From Rudaea sp. 3F27F6 (GTDB taxonomy: Bacteria; Pseudomonadota; Gammaproteobacteria; Xanthomonadales; Rhodanobacteraceae): a stretch of DNA of 64,000 bases. The notes beneath the pieces were generated by a model, which saw nothing but the letters and a program-made list of their open reading frames with translations, had not been told where the DNA came from and did not search any database. Location of the stretch: contig NZ_SCNG01000006.1 of the NCBI RefSeq assembly GCF_005503555.1, positions 1 through 64,000 on the forward strand. Reading direction: 5' to 3'. A program made the translations under genes and the position numbers. This document shows positions 27,025 through 36,483 of the stretch, piece after piece; the first letter of the stretch is position 1; the number at the start of each line of letters is the position of its first letter.

Positions 27025-27182
27025 TGCGAGTTCCTCTTGTTGTTTCCCTGCTCTCACGAGGAGAAGGTGGCGCGGAGCGTTGCATAAGGGAACGGCCTCA
27101 CAGGCCCGAGCACCGCCCCAGAGGGCGATGCCTTTCCCTTATCCGCCGTGCCGGACACCTCCCCCCGAAAGAGAAGGAAAAA

Positions 27183-28241
27183 TCAGGCCGCGTTCTTGAG
27201 CGAAGCCATGTCGATGACGAAGCGATACTTCACGTCGTTCTTCAACAGCCGCTCGTAGGCCGCGTTGACCGACTGGATGTCGATCATCTCGATGTCGGCG
27301 ACGATGCCGTGCTCGGCGCAGAAATCGAGCATCTCCTGGGTCTCGGCGATGCCGCCGATCGCGGAACCGGCGATGCTCTTGCGTCCACCTATCAGGCTGC
27401 CGCCGAGCAACGGCGGAGTCAGTTCGGTCAGCGCGCCGACGAGCACCATGTGACCGTCGCGCTTGAGCAAGGCCACGTACGGATTCATGTCATGGCCGTT
27501 CGGCACCGTGTTGAGCAGGAAGTCGAAGCTGCGCGCGTGCGCGCGCATCGCCGCCTTGTCGGTCGAGATCAGCACTTCGTCGGCGCCGAGGCTCAGCGCG
27601 TCCTTGGCCTTGCTCGGCGAAGTCGTGATCATCACCACGCGCGCGCCGAGCGCATGGGCGAACTTGACGCCCATGTGGCCGAGACCACCGAGGCCGATCA
27701 CGCCGACCTTCTGGCCTTTACCGACCTTCCAGTGGCGCAGCGGCGACCAGGTGGTGATGCCAGCGCAAAGCAGCGGTGCGACGGCCTTGAGGTCGAGCTT
27801 CGGCGAAATCTTCACGACGAAATGCTCGTCGACCACGATCAGGTCGGAATAGCCGCCGAAGGTGAGCTGATCGCCGCTGCGTTCCTTGTCGTTGTAAGTC
27901 CAGGTCGGCACGTTTTCGCAATACTGTTCGAGCCCGTCCTGGCACGAGGAACAGGTGCGGCACGAATCGACCATGCAGCCAATGCCCGCGAGGTCGCCGA
28001 CCTTGAACTTGGTGACGTCGCCGCCGACCGCGGTCACGCGGCCGACGATTTCGTGCCCCGGCACCATCGGATAGAGCGAATTGCGCCAGTCGTTGCGCGC
28101 CTGGTGCAGGTCGGAGTGACAGATGCCGCTGTAGACGATTTCGATCTGCACGTCGCGCGGCCCCGGCGAGCGGCGCTCGAACGTGAACGGCACGAGGGCG
28201 GATTGCGCGTCGTGCGCGACATAACCTTTGGCTTGCAGCAT
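27183..28241 (-). CDS. Zinc-dependent NADP(H) alcohol/aldehyde dehydrogenase (YahK/cinnamyl type)
   Basis: 352 residues, medium-chain dehydrogenase. Catalytic zinc ligands Cys41 and His63-Glu64 (GICHSDLH, PGHE); structural zinc Cys94, 97, 100 and 108 (CRTCSSC...YC). The Rossmann motif is GLGGLGHMGVK. This pattern is that of the cinnamyl alcohol dehydrogenase/YahK branch, which reduces broad aliphatic and aromatic aldehydes. ATG 28241 is preceded by AAGGACC; upstream in-frame codons lack similarity. It lies between two aldo/keto reductase genes in the same orientation. Confidence 0.93.
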   Translation of the reverse strand: MLQAKGYVAHDAQSALVPFTFERRSPGPRDVQIEIVYSGICHSDLHQARNDWRNSLYPMVPGHEIVGRVTAVGGDVTKFKVGDLAGIGCMVDSCRTCSSCQDGLEQYCENVPTWTYNDKERSGDQLTFGGYSDLIVVDEHFVVKISPKLDLKAVAPLLCAGITTWSPLRHWKVGKGQKVGVIGLGGLGHMGVKFAHALGARVVMITTSPSKAKDALSLGADEVLISTDKAAMRAHARSFDFLLNTVPNGHDMNPYVALLKRDGHMVLVGALTELTPPLLGGSLIGGRKSIAGSAIGGIAETQEMLDFCAEHGIVADIEMIDIQSVNAAYERLLKNDVKYRFVIDMASLKNAA

Positions 28242-28470
28242 GGTAGGTCCTTGAGCTGTGGGTCGGGAAATTTGTCTGCATCGCTGGCCGCACGCAGCGG
28301 CGTCGACGCAGTATAGGCTGCGGACGGCGACCGTTCCGTTATGGCGATGCGCCAACGGCCCGGCTTATGCCCGCCCCGCATGCCGAGCCGCACTGTCGCG
28401 CTCGGCCCGCGTCCGCCCTCGGATACCTCGAGCGGACACCTATTTCTAAAGGAAACGTTGGCGCTAGCCG

Positions 28471-29598
28471 TCAATCGGCCTGCGCAGGCCGCACCACGGC
28501 CGGCAGAGCGTATCGCGGCGCATGCGCCTCGACCTCGACACCGCCGGTGATGCGCGCCTGCTGCACGTCGGTGTAGAAGTAGTACGGAAACGGCAGCGGC
28601 GAAGGCGGCGCGCTCGCCGCGTCGAGGCGTGCGCGGTGCTCGTCGGACAGCGAGAAATCCAGAGCGCCGAGCGAATCGGTCAGTTGCTCCGGCTTGGTCG
28701 CGCCGACGAGGATGCTAGCCATGCCGCGTTTGCCGTAGAGCCAGTTGAGTGCAGCCTGGGCCATACTCACGCCGGCCTCGCGCGCCACTTTCTCCAACTC
28801 CGCGACGATGGCGAAGTTGCGCGCGCCGAGTTTGTCGAAGCCCGGCGGCGGGTTGCCGCCCGCACTGGTCACCTGCAGGCGCCCCTCGCCAAACTTCGCG
28901 TTCGGCCCGGCTTCGGACGGCTTGTACTTGCCGGAAAGCAAACCCATCGCGAGCGGACTCCAGGCGACGAGGCCCATGCCGAGTTCAACGGCGAGATCGG
29001 CAAACTCGAGCTCCGCATTGCGTTCGATCAACGAGTACTCGACCTGCATCGCCGCGACGGGCTCGAAACCGCGCCATTGCGCCAACGTCTGCGCACGCGC
29101 CGCGTACCACGCCGGCGTGTCGGACAGGCCGACGTAGCGGATCTTGCCTGCGCGCACCGCGTCGTCCATCGTGCGCATGACCTCTTCGGCCGGCGTCATC
29201 CGGTCCCAGGAGTGCAGATAATAGAGATCGATATAGTCAGTCTGCAGGCGCTTGAGCGACGTCTCCAGCGTGCGCAGCAGGCTCTTGCGCTGATTGCCGC
29301 CTGCGTTCGGGTCGCCGGGGTCGGCGTTGTAGGTGTACTTGGTCGCGACGACGAGCTTGTCGCGCCGGCCCGATTCCTTCATGAATTCGCCGAGCCAGGT
29401 TTCGCTGGTGCCGTTGGTATACAAATTCGCGCTGTCGACGAAGTTGCCGCCGACGTCAATATACGTGTCGAAGATGCGCCGCGCGGAATCGCGCGCCGCG
29501 CCCCAGCCCCATTCGTTGCCGAAGGTCATCGTGCCGAGCGAAATGGGACTGACGCGCAGCCCGGAGCGGCCGAGCAGAACGTAGCGGTTCAACGACAT
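28471..29598 (-). CDS. Aldo/keto reductase, second type
   Basis: 375 residues, same fold as the reductase at 26026-27024 but clearly a different subfamily. Catalytic residues sit in FVDSANLYTNG, LVVATKYTY and DLYYLHSWD. The C-terminus is extended by about 35 residues rich in Pro, Tyr and Phe (PFPYYFYTDVQQ). It is transcribed away from a LysR-type gene 108 bp upstream, the usual arrangement of a regulator and its target, so it is the most likely regulated gene. Confidence 0.92.
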   Translation of the reverse strand: MSLNRYVLLGRSGLRVSPISLGTMTFGNEWGWGAARDSARRIFDTYIDVGGNFVDSANLYTNGTSETWLGEFMKESGRRDKLVVATKYTYNADPGDPNAGGNQRKSLLRTLETSLKRLQTDYIDLYYLHSWDRMTPAEEVMRTMDDAVRAGKIRYVGLSDTPAWYAARAQTLAQWRGFEPVAAMQVEYSLIERNAELEFADLAVELGMGLVAWSPLAMGLLSGKYKPSEAGPNAKFGEGRLQVTSAGGNPPPGFDKLGARNFAIVAELEKVAREAGVSMAQAALNWLYGKRGMASILVGATKPEQLTDSLGALDFSLSDEHRARLDAASAPPSPLPFPYYFYTDVQQARITGGVEVEAHAPRYALPAVVRPAQAD

Positions 29599-29688
29599 GG
29601 GAGATTCCTCGGCGGTAATGCGGATCGGAATGGGCGCTACTGTGCTCCTTGCGATTGCGGTGAAAAATAGGCATGGTCTTGAATATCC

Positions 29689-29704
29689 ATTAAGCCAGGC
29701 TAAT
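29689..29704. promoter_or_regulatory. Candidate LysR-type binding site
   Basis: ATTAAGCC-A-GGCTAAT forms an imperfect dyad matching the T-N11-A pattern of LysR regulators. It abuts the LysR start codon (29707) in the divergent gap facing the aldo/keto reductase gene. Confidence 0.45.
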
Positions 29705-29706
29705 CA

Positions 29707-30624
29707 ATGCGCCAAGACCACACCGTCGCGCTGCGCGCGTTCCGCGCGATCGCCGTGAACGGCAGCTTCACGCGCGCCGCGCGCGACCTCGACGTGAGCG
29801 CGTCGGCCCTGAGCCAGACCATGCGCGCGCTCGAAGCGCGGCTCGGCATGCGCCTGCTGCAGCGGACCACGCGCAGCGTGACCTTGACCGACGCCGGCCA
29901 GGACTTTCTCGCCCGCATCGCACCCGCGCTCGGCGAGATCGACGGCGCGATCGAGGAAATGCGCAACCGCAGCGGCCGCCCCGCGGGCACGCTGCGCATC
30001 ACCATGCCGCCGGTCGCGCTGCCCGCGCTGATCGCGCCGAACCTCGCCGATTTTCTGCGCGCCTATCCCGACATCCGCCTCGATATCCGCACCGACGCCT
30101 CGCTCGCCGACCTCGTCGCCGAAGGCCTCGACGCCGGCATCCGCCTCTCGGAAAAACTTCAGCCCGGCATGGTCGCGCAGCGGCTCGGCGGGGCGCAACG
30201 CTCGCTGCTCGTCGCCTCGCCGGCGTACCTGAAGAAACACGGCACGCCCAAGCATCCAAGCGAGCTGGCCGAACACAACTGCCTGCAGTTCCGCTACGAG
30301 GCAAGCGGGCCCGTGTACCGCTGGGAGTTCGCCTACCCGTCCGGGCCGCGGCGTGGACGCTGGTTCGAGACCGACGTCGGCGGCAACCTGGTCTGCAACG
30401 ACAACGGTCTGCTGATGCGTGCCGTGCTCGACGGCGTCGGCCTCGCCCACGTCATGCAGCACGAGGCCGCTACGCACATCGCGGCGGGCCGCCTGGTCAG
30501 CGTGCTCGACCGCTGGCTGCCGCCGTACGACGGTTTCTACATCTACCACCCGAGCCGTTTCCAGGTGCCGCCGAAATTGCGCGTGTTCGCCGAATTTCTG
30601 CGCGCACGGCTGACCGAATTGTGA
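29707..30624 (+). CDS. LysR-family transcriptional regulator
   Basis: 305 residues. The N-terminal winged helix (about 1-62) contains FTRAARDLDVSASALSQTMRALE and LGMRLLQRTTRSVTLTDAG. The effector domain starts near residue 90 (LRITMPPVALPALI) and has the QPGMVAQRLG and GVGLAHVMQHEA stretches seen in the CrgA/DsdC-like branch. Effector unknown. It is divergent from the aldo/keto reductase and likely controls it together with its own gene. The following TPR gene starts 41 bp downstream. Confidence 0.93.
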   Translation: MRQDHTVALRAFRAIAVNGSFTRAARDLDVSASALSQTMRALEARLGMRLLQRTTRSVTLTDAGQDFLARIAPALGEIDGAIEEMRNRSGRPAGTLRITMPPVALPALIAPNLADFLRAYPDIRLDIRTDASLADLVAEGLDAGIRLSEKLQPGMVAQRLGGAQRSLLVASPAYLKKHGTPKHPSELAEHNCLQFRYEASGPVYRWEFAYPSGPRRGRWFETDVGGNLVCNDNGLLMRAVLDGVGLAHVMQHEAATHIAAGRLVSVLDRWLPPYDGFYIYHPSRFQVPPKLRVFAEFLRARLTEL

Positions 30625-30665
30625 TTGCTTGTTCGAGCCGCCTTCGCGGCAAACCGGGATTGCCT

Positions 30666-31817
30666 ATGCAGCGCGCGTTTTGCATCGTGTTGGCCGCCGC
30701 CCTTGCGTCGGCGCTAAGCAGCGCTGCGGAGAACGCTACGGCATTCGATGCCGGCACTGCGGCGGCAACGCAGAACGAAGCCCGCCCAACCGAAGTGCCT
30801 GCCTCCACGCGCAGCTGGCGCGACCTGCTCGCCGACGGCAAGCGCGCCTACGAGCATGGCGAATTCGCCCGCGCGCTCGAAAACCTCACGCCAGCGCTCG
30901 CCGGCGTGGAACGCGAGCCCGGTGCCAATTCGAAAGATCTGATCGAAGTGCTCGACCGGTTCGGGATGACCCAGCGCGAACTCGGCCGCTACAAAGACGC
31001 CGAGGCGACATTTCGCCGTGAACTCGCATTGAACGACACCGCTCATGGCAAGAAGTCCATCGCGTATGCCGAGAATCTGCTCGATCTTGGCCATACGCTG
31101 TCCGATGCCGACGAATACGAACGCTCCGCACCGCTGACCGAACAGGCGAACGCGATCCTCCGCGCCTTGCCCAAGGTGCCGGATTCGACACGTTCATGGG
31201 CCCTGCACGAGCTGGCCAGCGTGCGCTACAACCAGAACCGCGACCGCGAAGCCGAAGCGCTATGGCAGCAGACCCTCACGATCCGTCTGCGCATCTACGG
31301 CGAAAAAAGCACGCGCACGGCGACGACGCTGTTCAATCTCGCCACCCTCGCCTCGAACGATCCGGCAAGAAAGGCCGAAGCGCTGCGCCTGTTCGAACGC
31401 GCGCTCGCCGGCTACGAAGCGGACGCGCCCGAGCAGGCCGACGTCGGCCTCACCCTGCTGCGCATCGCCGACATCAAGCGCGAAAACAACGCCGGTTACA
31501 GCGTCCTCGCCCCACTCTATCGGCGCGTCATCGCCATCTACGAACGCGCCTACGGCCCCGAGCACAAGAACCTGGCCGTGCCGCTGGACGATCTCGCCGA
31601 CGCGCTTGAAACCGGCAAGCAATACAAAGAGGCGATCGCATTGCGCCTGCGCCTGCTCGCGTTGATCGAACGGCATGGCGAAACCTACGGCGACGCCGTG
31701 CTGCAGCACGACTCGCTCGCCGAGGACTACGCCGCGGTCGGCGACGACGCTCAAGCCAAGCGCCACGAGGACCTTGGCGCGGAACTGTGCAAGAAGACGG
31801 CGTCCTGCGACGACTGA
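30666..31817 (+). CDS. Secreted tetratricopeptide-repeat protein
   Basis: 383 residues from ATG 30666, which puts a signal peptide (MQRAFCIVLAAALASALSSA) at the N-terminus. The mature part is made of TPR-like helical pairs (DLLADGKRAYEHGEFARALE; RELGRYKDAEATFRREL; LYRRVIAIYERAYGPEHKNL). The repeats YGEKSTRTATTLFNLA resemble those in the extracellular part of the kinase at 768-3479, suggesting a shared origin of the repeats. No enzymatic motif is seen; a periplasmic scaffold is the simplest reading. Confidence 0.82.
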   Translation: MQRAFCIVLAAALASALSSAAENATAFDAGTAAATQNEARPTEVPASTRSWRDLLADGKRAYEHGEFARALENLTPALAGVEREPGANSKDLIEVLDRFGMTQRELGRYKDAEATFRRELALNDTAHGKKSIAYAENLLDLGHTLSDADEYERSAPLTEQANAILRALPKVPDSTRSWALHELASVRYNQNRDREAEALWQQTLTIRLRIYGEKSTRTATTLFNLATLASNDPARKAEALRLFERALAGYEADAPEQADVGLTLLRIADIKRENNAGYSVLAPLYRRVIAIYERAYGPEHKNLAVPLDDLADALETGKQYKEAIALRLRLLALIERHGETYGDAVLQHDSLAEDYAAVGDDAQAKRHEDLGAELCKKTASCDD

Positions 31818-31877
31818 GGCCGGGCGCCGCCGGACCGCGTCTTCGTCCGGTCAAATACGCCTTGTAACGTCGGCGTC

Positions 31878-33077
31878 ATGCATATCCTGATGCTGTCCGA
31901 CGTGTACTTCCCGCGCGTGAACGGCGTATCGACTTCGATCCGCACGTTCGCGCGCGAGCTCGAGCGCTTCGGCCACGGCGTCACTATCGTCGCGCCCGAG
32001 TACGCGGCCGACGACGGCGCTCGCGACGAATTCGAGACCGTGCGCCTGCCGTCGAGCAAGATCTTCTTCGATCCGGAAGACCGGCTGATCCGCCGTTCCG
32101 CCCTGCGCGCGGCCGCGGCGCAGCTCGCACAGCGGCGCTGGGACGTCATCCACATCCATACGCCGTTTCGCGCGCATCAGCTCGGCGTCATGCTGCGCAA
32201 GCTCAGCGGCCGGCCGCTGGTTGAGACATACCACACTTATTTCGAGCCCTACGCCAAGCATTACTTCCCGTGGCTGCCCGCGGCGCCGCTGCGTTTTGCC
32301 GCGCGCAGCATTTCGCGCCGGCTCTGCCGCGAGGTCGATCATCTGATCGTACCGACGCAACAGATGGACGATGTGCTCAAGCAGTACGGCATCGCCACGC
32401 CGACGACGATCATTCCGACCGGCATCGATCTCGACGAATTCGCCGGCGGCGACGGCGCGCGCTTCCGCCAAGCGCAGGACATTCGCGCCGATCAGCCGAC
32501 TCTGGTGACGGTGAGCCGGCTCGCAGCAGAAAAGAACATCGGCTTCCTGCTCGATGTCGTGCAGGCTCTGCGCGGCGAATTTCCCGATCTCGTCTTCATC
32601 ATCGCCGGTGAAGGCCCCGATGCCGAAGCGCTGCGAGCCAAGGCGCGCGCGGCGAATCTCGAACCGCATCTGCGTTTCCCCGGCAATCTCGACCGGCGCA
32701 CCGCGCTGCTCGATTGCTATCGCGCCGGCGACGTGTTCGTCTTCGCCTCGCCGACAGAAACGCAGGGCCTGGTCCTGATCGAGGCGATGGCGCTCGGCGT
32801 GCCGGTCGTCTCGACTGCGGTCATGGGCACCGCCGCCGTGCTCGCGGGCGCGCAGGGCGCGCGCATCAGCGGCGAGGACGTCGCGAGCTTCGCCGGCCAT
32901 GTCGCCGCTCTGCTGCGCTCGCCCGAGCTGCGCGCGCAACTCGCCGCCGCGGCGCGCGAAGACGCGCGCGCATGGAGCGCATCCACGCTGATGCGCCGCA
33001 CGGTGGACTTGTACGAACGCCTCGCGAACGCGCAGCCGGACTTGGAAGTGGGAGCTGCGTCTCATCGCAGCGCATGA
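31878..33077 (+). CDS. Glycosyltransferase family 4 (MgtA/PimB-like)
   Basis: 399 residues, GT-B fold. N-terminal acceptor domain starts MHILMLSDVYFPRVNGVST with the YFPRVNGV loop common to alpha-mannosyltransferases of this group; HIHTPFRAHQLG follows. The C-terminal nucleotide-sugar domain has VSRLAAEKNIGFLL, FIIAGEGPDAEAL and the EX7E motif region SPTETQGLVLIEAMALG. Retaining transfer from a nucleotide sugar (possibly GDP-mannose) to a lipid or glycan is likely. It stands between unrelated genes, so the product is not known. Confidence 0.9.
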   Translation: MHILMLSDVYFPRVNGVSTSIRTFARELERFGHGVTIVAPEYAADDGARDEFETVRLPSSKIFFDPEDRLIRRSALRAAAAQLAQRRWDVIHIHTPFRAHQLGVMLRKLSGRPLVETYHTYFEPYAKHYFPWLPAAPLRFAARSISRRLCREVDHLIVPTQQMDDVLKQYGIATPTTIIPTGIDLDEFAGGDGARFRQAQDIRADQPTLVTVSRLAAEKNIGFLLDVVQALRGEFPDLVFIIAGEGPDAEALRAKARAANLEPHLRFPGNLDRRTALLDCYRAGDVFVFASPTETQGLVLIEAMALGVPVVSTAVMGTAAVLAGAQGARISGEDVASFAGHVAALLRSPELRAQLAAAAREDARAWSASTLMRRTVDLYERLANAQPDLEVGAASHRSA

Positions 33078-33168
33078 CCTTCGCCACATGCGCAGCACGC
33101 GCGCAAGTTCTCTTATAGCCGCACCGCGCCGCTTGCCGCCGCATCGCCCACTCCGTCGAGGAACGCCC

Positions 33169-35205
33169 ATGAAACGCCTGCTCGTTTTGGCTCCGCTCGC
33201 CTTGTCCCTGCTCGTCGCGCAAGCCGCGCTCGCGGCCGAAACCACCCAGTACACCGCGCTCGTCAACGGCGGCAAGACCAAGGCCGGGCATCAGACCGTC
33301 ACGCGCGACGGCGACGGCACGACCAAGGTCGATTTCTTGTTCAAGGACAACGGCCGCGGCCCGGAACTGAAGGAGGTCTACAAGCTCGACAAGGACGGCA
33401 ACTACGCGACCTATCACGTCGAAGGCCAATCCACGTTCGGCGCGATCATCAACGAAACCTTCGCGCGCGAGGGCGACAAGGCGCGCTGGAAATCGACCTC
33501 GGACAAGGGCGAACAGGAAGTGTTCGGCAGCGCGCTGTACACACCGCTCGGCGGCACGCCCGAAGCGCTGTCGGTCGCGATCGCCGCGCTGGCCAAGCGC
33601 AGCGACGGCAAACTGCCGCTGATCCCGAGCGGCACCTTGACCATGCAGAAACTCGTCGATTCCGAAGTCACCAAGGGCGGCGAGAAACGCAACGTGCAAT
33701 TGCTCGCGCTGACCGGCATCGGCTTTACTCCGACCTTCGTCTGGGCGACCACCGACGCGAGCCCGCGCGTGTTCGCGCTGATCTTTCCGGGCTTCCTGCA
33801 ACTCGTCGAGGACGGCTGGGAAGCGAACGCGGGCGAACTCGAAAAACAACAGAAAACCGCCGAGAAGAACCTGCTCGTCTCGATGCAGCAGCGCCTGGCA
33901 CATCCACTCGCCGGTTCGACCCTGATCCGCAACGCGCGCGTGTTCGACAGCGAGCGCGCCACGCTCGGACCCGCGAGCGACGTGTTCGTGCAGGACGGCC
34001 GCGTCATCGACGTGGTCGATACCGGCAAGGAAAAGCGCAAGGCCGACCGCACCATCGATGCCGGCGGCCGCACCCTGCTGCCCGGCCTGTTCGACATGCA
34101 TGCGCACACGAGCGCATGGGAAGGCGGCCTGCATCTCGCCGCCGGCGTGACCACGGTGCGCGACATGGGCAACGACAACGCGACCCTGCAGGACTTGATC
34201 GCGCGCGAACGCGAAGGCAGCCTGCTCGCGCCGCACATCGTGCCGGCCGGCTTCATCGAAGGCGAAAGCCCGATGTCGGCGCGCAACGGCTTCGTCATCA
34301 AGGATCTCGCCGAGGCGAAGAAAGCCATCGACTGGTACGCCGAGCACGGCTATCCGCAGATCAAGGTGTACAACTCGTTCCCGAAGGCGATCCTGCCAGA
34401 GACGACCGCTTACGCACACAGCAGGGGCCTGCGCGTCAGCGGCCACGTGCCGGTGTTCCTGCGCGCGCAGGACGTCGTCGAGCAGGGCTACGACGAGATT
34501 CAGCACATCAACCAGGTGCTGCTCAACTTTCTCGTCACCGACAAGACCGACACGCGCACGCTCGAACGTTTCCAGTTGCCGGCCGACAAGGTCGCCGGCC
34601 TCGACTTCGACTCGAAGGCGGTGCAGGACTTCATCGCTTTGCTGGTCAAGCACAAGACCGCGATCGATCCGACCCTGACCACGTTCGATTTCATCCGCCA
34701 GAAAGACGGCGACATGTCGCAGGCCTACGCGGTGGTCGCCGACCATATGCCGCCCGACGTAAAACGCGGCTTCCTCCAGGGCACGATGAAGATTCCCGAC
34801 GAGGCCTCAGCGCAGTTGCATGAGAAGTCGTACGCCAAGATGATCGAATTCGTCGGTCGCATGTACAAGGCCGGCGTGCCGATCGTCGCCGGCACCGATG
34901 CGCTCGCGGGCTTCACTCTGCAGCGCGAGCTCGAACTGTACGTGCAGGCCGGCCTCACGCCCGCGCAGGCGCTGCAGGTCGCCACGCTCAACGGCGCAAA
35001 GTATTCGCGTGTGGAAGAGGACCGCGGCGTGATCAAGCCCGGCTGGCGCGCCGACTTGATCCTCGTCGACGGCGATCCGACCAAGAATATTTCCGACATC
35101 CGCAACGTCGCCCTGGTGGTCAAAGGCGACAAGGCTTACTACCCGAGCGAAGTCTACGAAGCGCTCGGCATCAAGCCGTTCGCCAAGGCCCTGGCTGTGC
35201 AATAA
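33169..35205 (+). CDS. Secreted metal-dependent amidohydrolase
   Basis: 678 residues. Signal peptide (MKRLLVLAPLALSLLVAQAALA). Residues about 25-245 form an N-terminal extra domain without a recognised motif. The amidohydrolase barrel follows with predicted metal ligands His311 and His313 (DMHAHT), Lys399 (candidate carbamylated lysine, QIKVYN), His426 (SGHVPV), His446 (IQHINQ) and Asp577 (AGTDAL). Family members hydrolyse amide bonds in peptides or cyclic imides. ATG 33169 is chosen for the signal peptide. The end is marked by a hairpin at 35265. Confidence 0.9.
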   Translation: MKRLLVLAPLALSLLVAQAALAAETTQYTALVNGGKTKAGHQTVTRDGDGTTKVDFLFKDNGRGPELKEVYKLDKDGNYATYHVEGQSTFGAIINETFAREGDKARWKSTSDKGEQEVFGSALYTPLGGTPEALSVAIAALAKRSDGKLPLIPSGTLTMQKLVDSEVTKGGEKRNVQLLALTGIGFTPTFVWATTDASPRVFALIFPGFLQLVEDGWEANAGELEKQQKTAEKNLLVSMQQRLAHPLAGSTLIRNARVFDSERATLGPASDVFVQDGRVIDVVDTGKEKRKADRTIDAGGRTLLPGLFDMHAHTSAWEGGLHLAAGVTTVRDMGNDNATLQDLIAREREGSLLAPHIVPAGFIEGESPMSARNGFVIKDLAEAKKAIDWYAEHGYPQIKVYNSFPKAILPETTAYAHSRGLRVSGHVPVFLRAQDVVEQGYDEIQHINQVLLNFLVTDKTDTRTLERFQLPADKVAGLDFDSKAVQDFIALLVKHKTAIDPTLTTFDFIRQKDGDMSQAYAVVADHMPPDVKRGFLQGTMKIPDEASAQLHEKSYAKMIEFVGRMYKAGVPIVAGTDALAGFTLQRELELYVQAGLTPAQALQVATLNGAKYSRVEEDRGVIKPGWRADLILVDGDPTKNISDIRNVALVVKGDKAYYPSEVYEALGIKPFAKALAVQ

Positions 35206-35264
35206 CGCACAGCCGGACCCGATGCGGATTCAATATTTTGCTGCGCGAAATTTCACCGAAGCGA

Positions 35265-35293
35265 AGTCCGGACGGCGATAGCCCGTCCGGACT
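35265..35293. terminator. Convergent hairpin, probable bidirectional terminator
   Basis: AGTCCGGACGG (35265-35275) pairs perfectly with CCGTCCGGACT (35283-35293); the outer bases CACCGA/TCGGTG (35254-35259 and 35293-35298) can extend it. It lies between the amidohydrolase stop and the stop of the minus-strand small secreted gene. No T run follows on either strand. Confidence 0.65.
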
Positions 35294-35299
35294 CGGTGC

Positions 35300-35649
35300 T
35301 TAGTTGCCGCCGATAACGGGCTGCGGCGTACACGTGCCGGTAACCGATGCGCTGCCGATCAGCTGATTGTTCGCGTCGGTAACGGTGACGCTCCAGGTAA
35401 TGCTCACTTCGCTGACGAAGGGGCAGAAAAACGTACAGGTTGCACGGTCGCCGCAATTCTTGCGGTACACCGTTGCACCGGCTGCGTGTTGACCAGCCCC
35501 CAATCGTAGTGAAACGGAGTCGGAGAACTTGGACTCGATACCGAAGCAAAACAAGCGTCGCTGCTGCCGCCGCAATCGGCAGTGACGGACGCAACGGCCA
35601 TTACCGGAACGAAAGCAAGAACACCGAGGAAGAGCTTGGCTAATTTCAC
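35300..35649 (-). pseudogene. Frameshifted small secreted six-cysteine protein
   Basis: Paralogue of the gene at 24931-25284. The first part (GTG start 35649 after AAGGAT; signal peptide KLFLGVLAFVPVMAVASVTA; Cys26 and Cys33; DACFASV) is in one frame. From the five-C run at 35497-35501 (G on the coding strand) the homologous remainder continues in the neighbouring frame (KNC, ATC, FFC, TDANNQLIGSASVTGTC). Adding one G to the run gives a continuous 116-residue protein with six cysteines and the same ending as the paralogue. Without it, translation leaves the conserved frame near residue 52 and ends at 35404. Either a sequencing error, a true pseudogene or a phase-variable tract. Confidence 0.75.
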
Positions 35650-35892
35650 GGAAAAATCCTTGTGAATTAATCGAGAAAGCCTTGCCCGCCTAATCCCAAT
35701 TCGGCACGTGATGGCACGCAACGAGATAAATTCAAAAGTGGAACCGCCTAAGCGCTTGCCCGTGCTGAGTGCGACGCTCTGCTCAAATATATTTGCACCA
35801 CCATAAAACACCGGGCCGATTTGAGCGGCATTTCAAGCAAACCGCAGCCATAGCAACTGAGCGATTCTCCGCATGCAGTTTCTTTGCATGGC

Positions 35893-36483
35893 CTACTCCA
35901 GCCGCGCGTAGCGCAGCAACGCCACACCGCAGGCAAACGGCCGGGCATCGATCAGACGCAGCGGAACCGTGCCGCCGATATCCTTGAGCATGCCGCGGCC
36001 TTTGCCGAGTACGGCCGGATTGACCAGGAAATGGAATTCGTCGATGAGTCCCGCGGCAGCGAGCGCCGACGCGAACGTCGGGCCGCCGTAGACGAGAATG
36101 TCCTTGCCCGGCTCGCGCTTGAGCCGCACCACTTCCTCGACCAGATCGCCGCGCGCAAGCGTGGTATTCGGCCAGCGCGTCTCTTTCAAGGTATGCGTGA
36201 ACACGACCTTGCGCATCGCGACGATCTTGCGCGCGAATCCGCTGCGCGCATCGCCGGCCTGCTCGGCGACCTGCTGCCAATGCGCGTAGAAGCCCTCTTC
36301 GGCCATGACCCGGCTGAGCAGGATCGTATCGGCCGCGGCGGTCAGTTCTTCGTGATGGCGGCGCAGTTCTTCATCCCAGGTCCAAGGCTCGCCCCAATTC
36401 CATGTCATCCAGCCGGTGCCACCCTGCGCATCGGCGGTGAAGCCGTCGAGCGAAACCTGCATTTCCAGTTTGAGCTTTCTCAT
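35893..36483 (-). CDS. Dihydrofolate reductase-like (RibD C-terminal domain) protein
   Basis: 196 residues from ATG 36483, which overlaps the upstream GST stop by four bases. The fold is that of the RibD_C/YwjB/YyaP group: LEMQVSLDGFTADAQGG at the start, then ADTILLSRVMAEEGFY, DILVYGGPTFASALAAAGLIDEFHF and the ending FACGVALLRYARL. It should bind NADPH; the substrate is unknown. Final gene of the ArsR-SRPBCC-GST-DHFR-like operon; such combinations occur in many soil bacteria. Confidence 0.9.
   Translation of the reverse strand: MRKLKLEMQVSLDGFTADAQGGTGWMTWNWGEPWTWDEELRRHHEELTAAADTILLSRVMAEEGFYAHWQQVAEQAGDARSGFARKIVAMRKVVFTHTLKETRWPNTTLARGDLVEEVVRLKREPGKDILVYGGPTFASALAAAGLIDEFHFLVNPAVLGKGRGMLKDIGGTVPLRLIDARPFACGVALLRYARLE

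Noticed and set aside
32866-34746. 626-codon minus-strand open frame opposite the amidohydrolase
   Set aside because: Antisense to a secreted amidohydrolase with all metal ligands; no family features.
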